Assembly: GCA_035546355.1 (NCBI GenBank)
Contig: DATKEH010000131.1
Coordinates: forward strand, 1 to 39,977
Origin: DATKEH01 sp035546355
GTDB lineage: Bacteria > Acidobacteriota > Thermoanaerobaculia > Multivoradales > JAIOJS01
Reading direction: 5' to 3'
Length of the DNA stretch: 39,977 nucleotides
The stretch's first letter is position 1; the number at the start of each line of letters is the position of its first letter. Below the pieces are notes generated by a model that did no database searches, had not been told where the DNA came from, and saw only the letters and a program-made list of their open reading frames with translations. Made by a program: the position numbers and the translations under genes. Shown here in pieces: positions 39,310-39,977 of the stretch.

Positions 39310-39977
39310 ATGAAGAGAACCGTACTTTGCCTGGCTCTCGCCATGCTGCTCGCCCTGGGCGGGCAGGCGATCGCGCAGGCCGGTTTGTGCACCATCGACC
39401 AGGTGCCGGCGGCGACGATGCTGCTGCCCTACTTCGAGGTCGACCTGGCCTGCGACGGGACGGGGATCACCACCCTGTTCTCGGTCAACAACGCGTCGGC
39501 CGCGGCGGCCGTCGCCCACGTGGTGTTCTGGACCGACCTGTCGGTCCCCACCCTCGACTTCGACATCTACCTCACGGGCTTCGACGTGCAGACCGTCAAC
39601 CTGCGCGACGTGTTCTGCGACGGCAAGATCCCGGTCACGGCCGACCAGAGCCAGGACACCGGCACGGACTCGATCAGCCCGCAGGGCATCTGGTCCGAGG
39701 ACATCAGCTTCCCCGGGGCCTTCGGCCCGTGCGGCAACGTCTACCCGAGCCCGGCGCTGAACCAGACCTACCTGACCAACCACCTGCGGTCGATCCACAC
39801 CGGTGGCCGGTCGTCCCTCTACGCCGCGTGCGGCGGCGAGGTGTTCGGCGACAACCTCGCCCGGGGCTACATCACCATCGACAACGCCCTCCGCTGCAGC
39901 CTGCTGTTCCCGTCCGACGAGGGCTACTTCGCGGGCGAGGAGGGCGTGGCCAGCAACGTCAACCAGCTGTGGGGCGA
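39310..39977 (+). CDS. Secreted protein, function unknown (partial, runs off window)
   Basis: ATG 39310 (AAGGAG 10 nt upstream) opens a frame that continues without a stop to base 39977 (at least 222 residues). It starts with a signal peptide (MKRTVLCLALAMLLALGGQA) and a mature part beginning AQAGLCTIDQVPAATMLLPY, then FEVDLACDGTG and FSVNNASAAAAVAHVVFWTD. The text is low in Arg/Lys and rich in aromatic and Asp residues, with several Cys, typical of an extracellular beta-rich protein. No functional family is recognised. It has its own strong promoter and long leader, suggesting high or regulated expression. Confidence 0.75.
   Translation, partial: MKRTVLCLALAMLLALGGQAIAQAGLCTIDQVPAATMLLPYFEVDLACDGTGITTLFSVNNASAAAAVAHVVFWTDLSVPTLDFDIYLTGFDVQTVNLRDVFCDGKIPVTADQSQDTGTDSISPQGIWSEDISFPGAFGPCGNVYPSPALNQTYLTNHLRSIHTGGRSSLYAACGGEVFGDNLARGYITIDNALRCSLLFPSDEGYFAGEEGVASNVNQLWG

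Overview
The window is about 40 kb of a very GC-rich, gene-dense bacterial chromosome. It encodes a two-membrane cell: heptose and LPS-core enzymes, two outer-membrane beta-barrels, lipoproteins, a SurA-like chaperone and lytic transglycosylase and LytM-type wall proteins. An oxygen-dependent coproporphyrinogen oxidase points to aerobic growth. The mix (DUF1573, FG-GAP lipoprotein, carboxypeptidase-regulatory-domain barrel, PDZ-like sensor kinase, ECF sigma with zinc anti-sigma, XRE-TPR pair) fits Acidobacteriota of the Thermoanaerobaculia kind, or Myxococcota. That placement is inference. No IS elements, CRISPR arrays, rRNA or tRNA genes were seen.

Layout. 1-910: the 5' end of rsmI, running left off the window, and a divergent SurA-like chaperone. 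855-6813 (minus): a housekeeping operon rpmE-prfA-prmC-murA ending in a Slt70-like protein that has lost its catalytic glutamate. 6954-8099 (plus): a membrane dipeptidase. 8047-14902 (minus): a PDZ-containing sensor kinase, an NtrC-type activator and a large M14 carboxypeptidase, with a sigma-54-like promoter in front. 15189-18677: an outer-membrane barrel, a ComF-type phosphoribosyltransferase and a small barrel protein. 18684-24811 (minus): hemF, a split heptose kinase and adenylyltransferase, a GT9 heptosyltransferase, a DUF3108 protein and a PilB/GspE ATPase. 24881-27070 (plus): a Cys-rich lipoprotein and an F0-only ATP synthase cluster (atpZ, atpI, atpB, atpE) closed by a terminator. 27197-28684: an ECF sigma factor, a zinc anti-sigma factor and a thioredoxin-like protein lacking the first active-site cysteine, again with a sigma-54-like site upstream. 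28963-32331: a LytM endopeptidase, a GHMP sugar kinase and a DnaJ with half a zinc-finger region. 32346-35000 (minus): a tightly coupled XRE regulator - TPR protein - secreted protein operon. 35093-39977: an ABC-2 permease with no adjacent ATPase, DUF1573, an FG-GAP lipoprotein and the start of a secreted protein with a roughly 200-nt leader.

The likeliest uncharacterised systems are: (i) the XRE-TPR-secreted protein operon, a split version of the fused HTH-TPR regulators; (ii) the sigma-54-like / ECF / zinc anti-sigma / monothiol thioredoxin locus; (iii) the catalytically dead Slt70 at the end of the rpmE-prfA-prmC-murA operon. Several genes also carry a -10 box 6-7 nt before the start codon, suggesting leaderless transcripts. 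All promoter calls are by-eye motif matches in high-GC DNA and are hypotheses.
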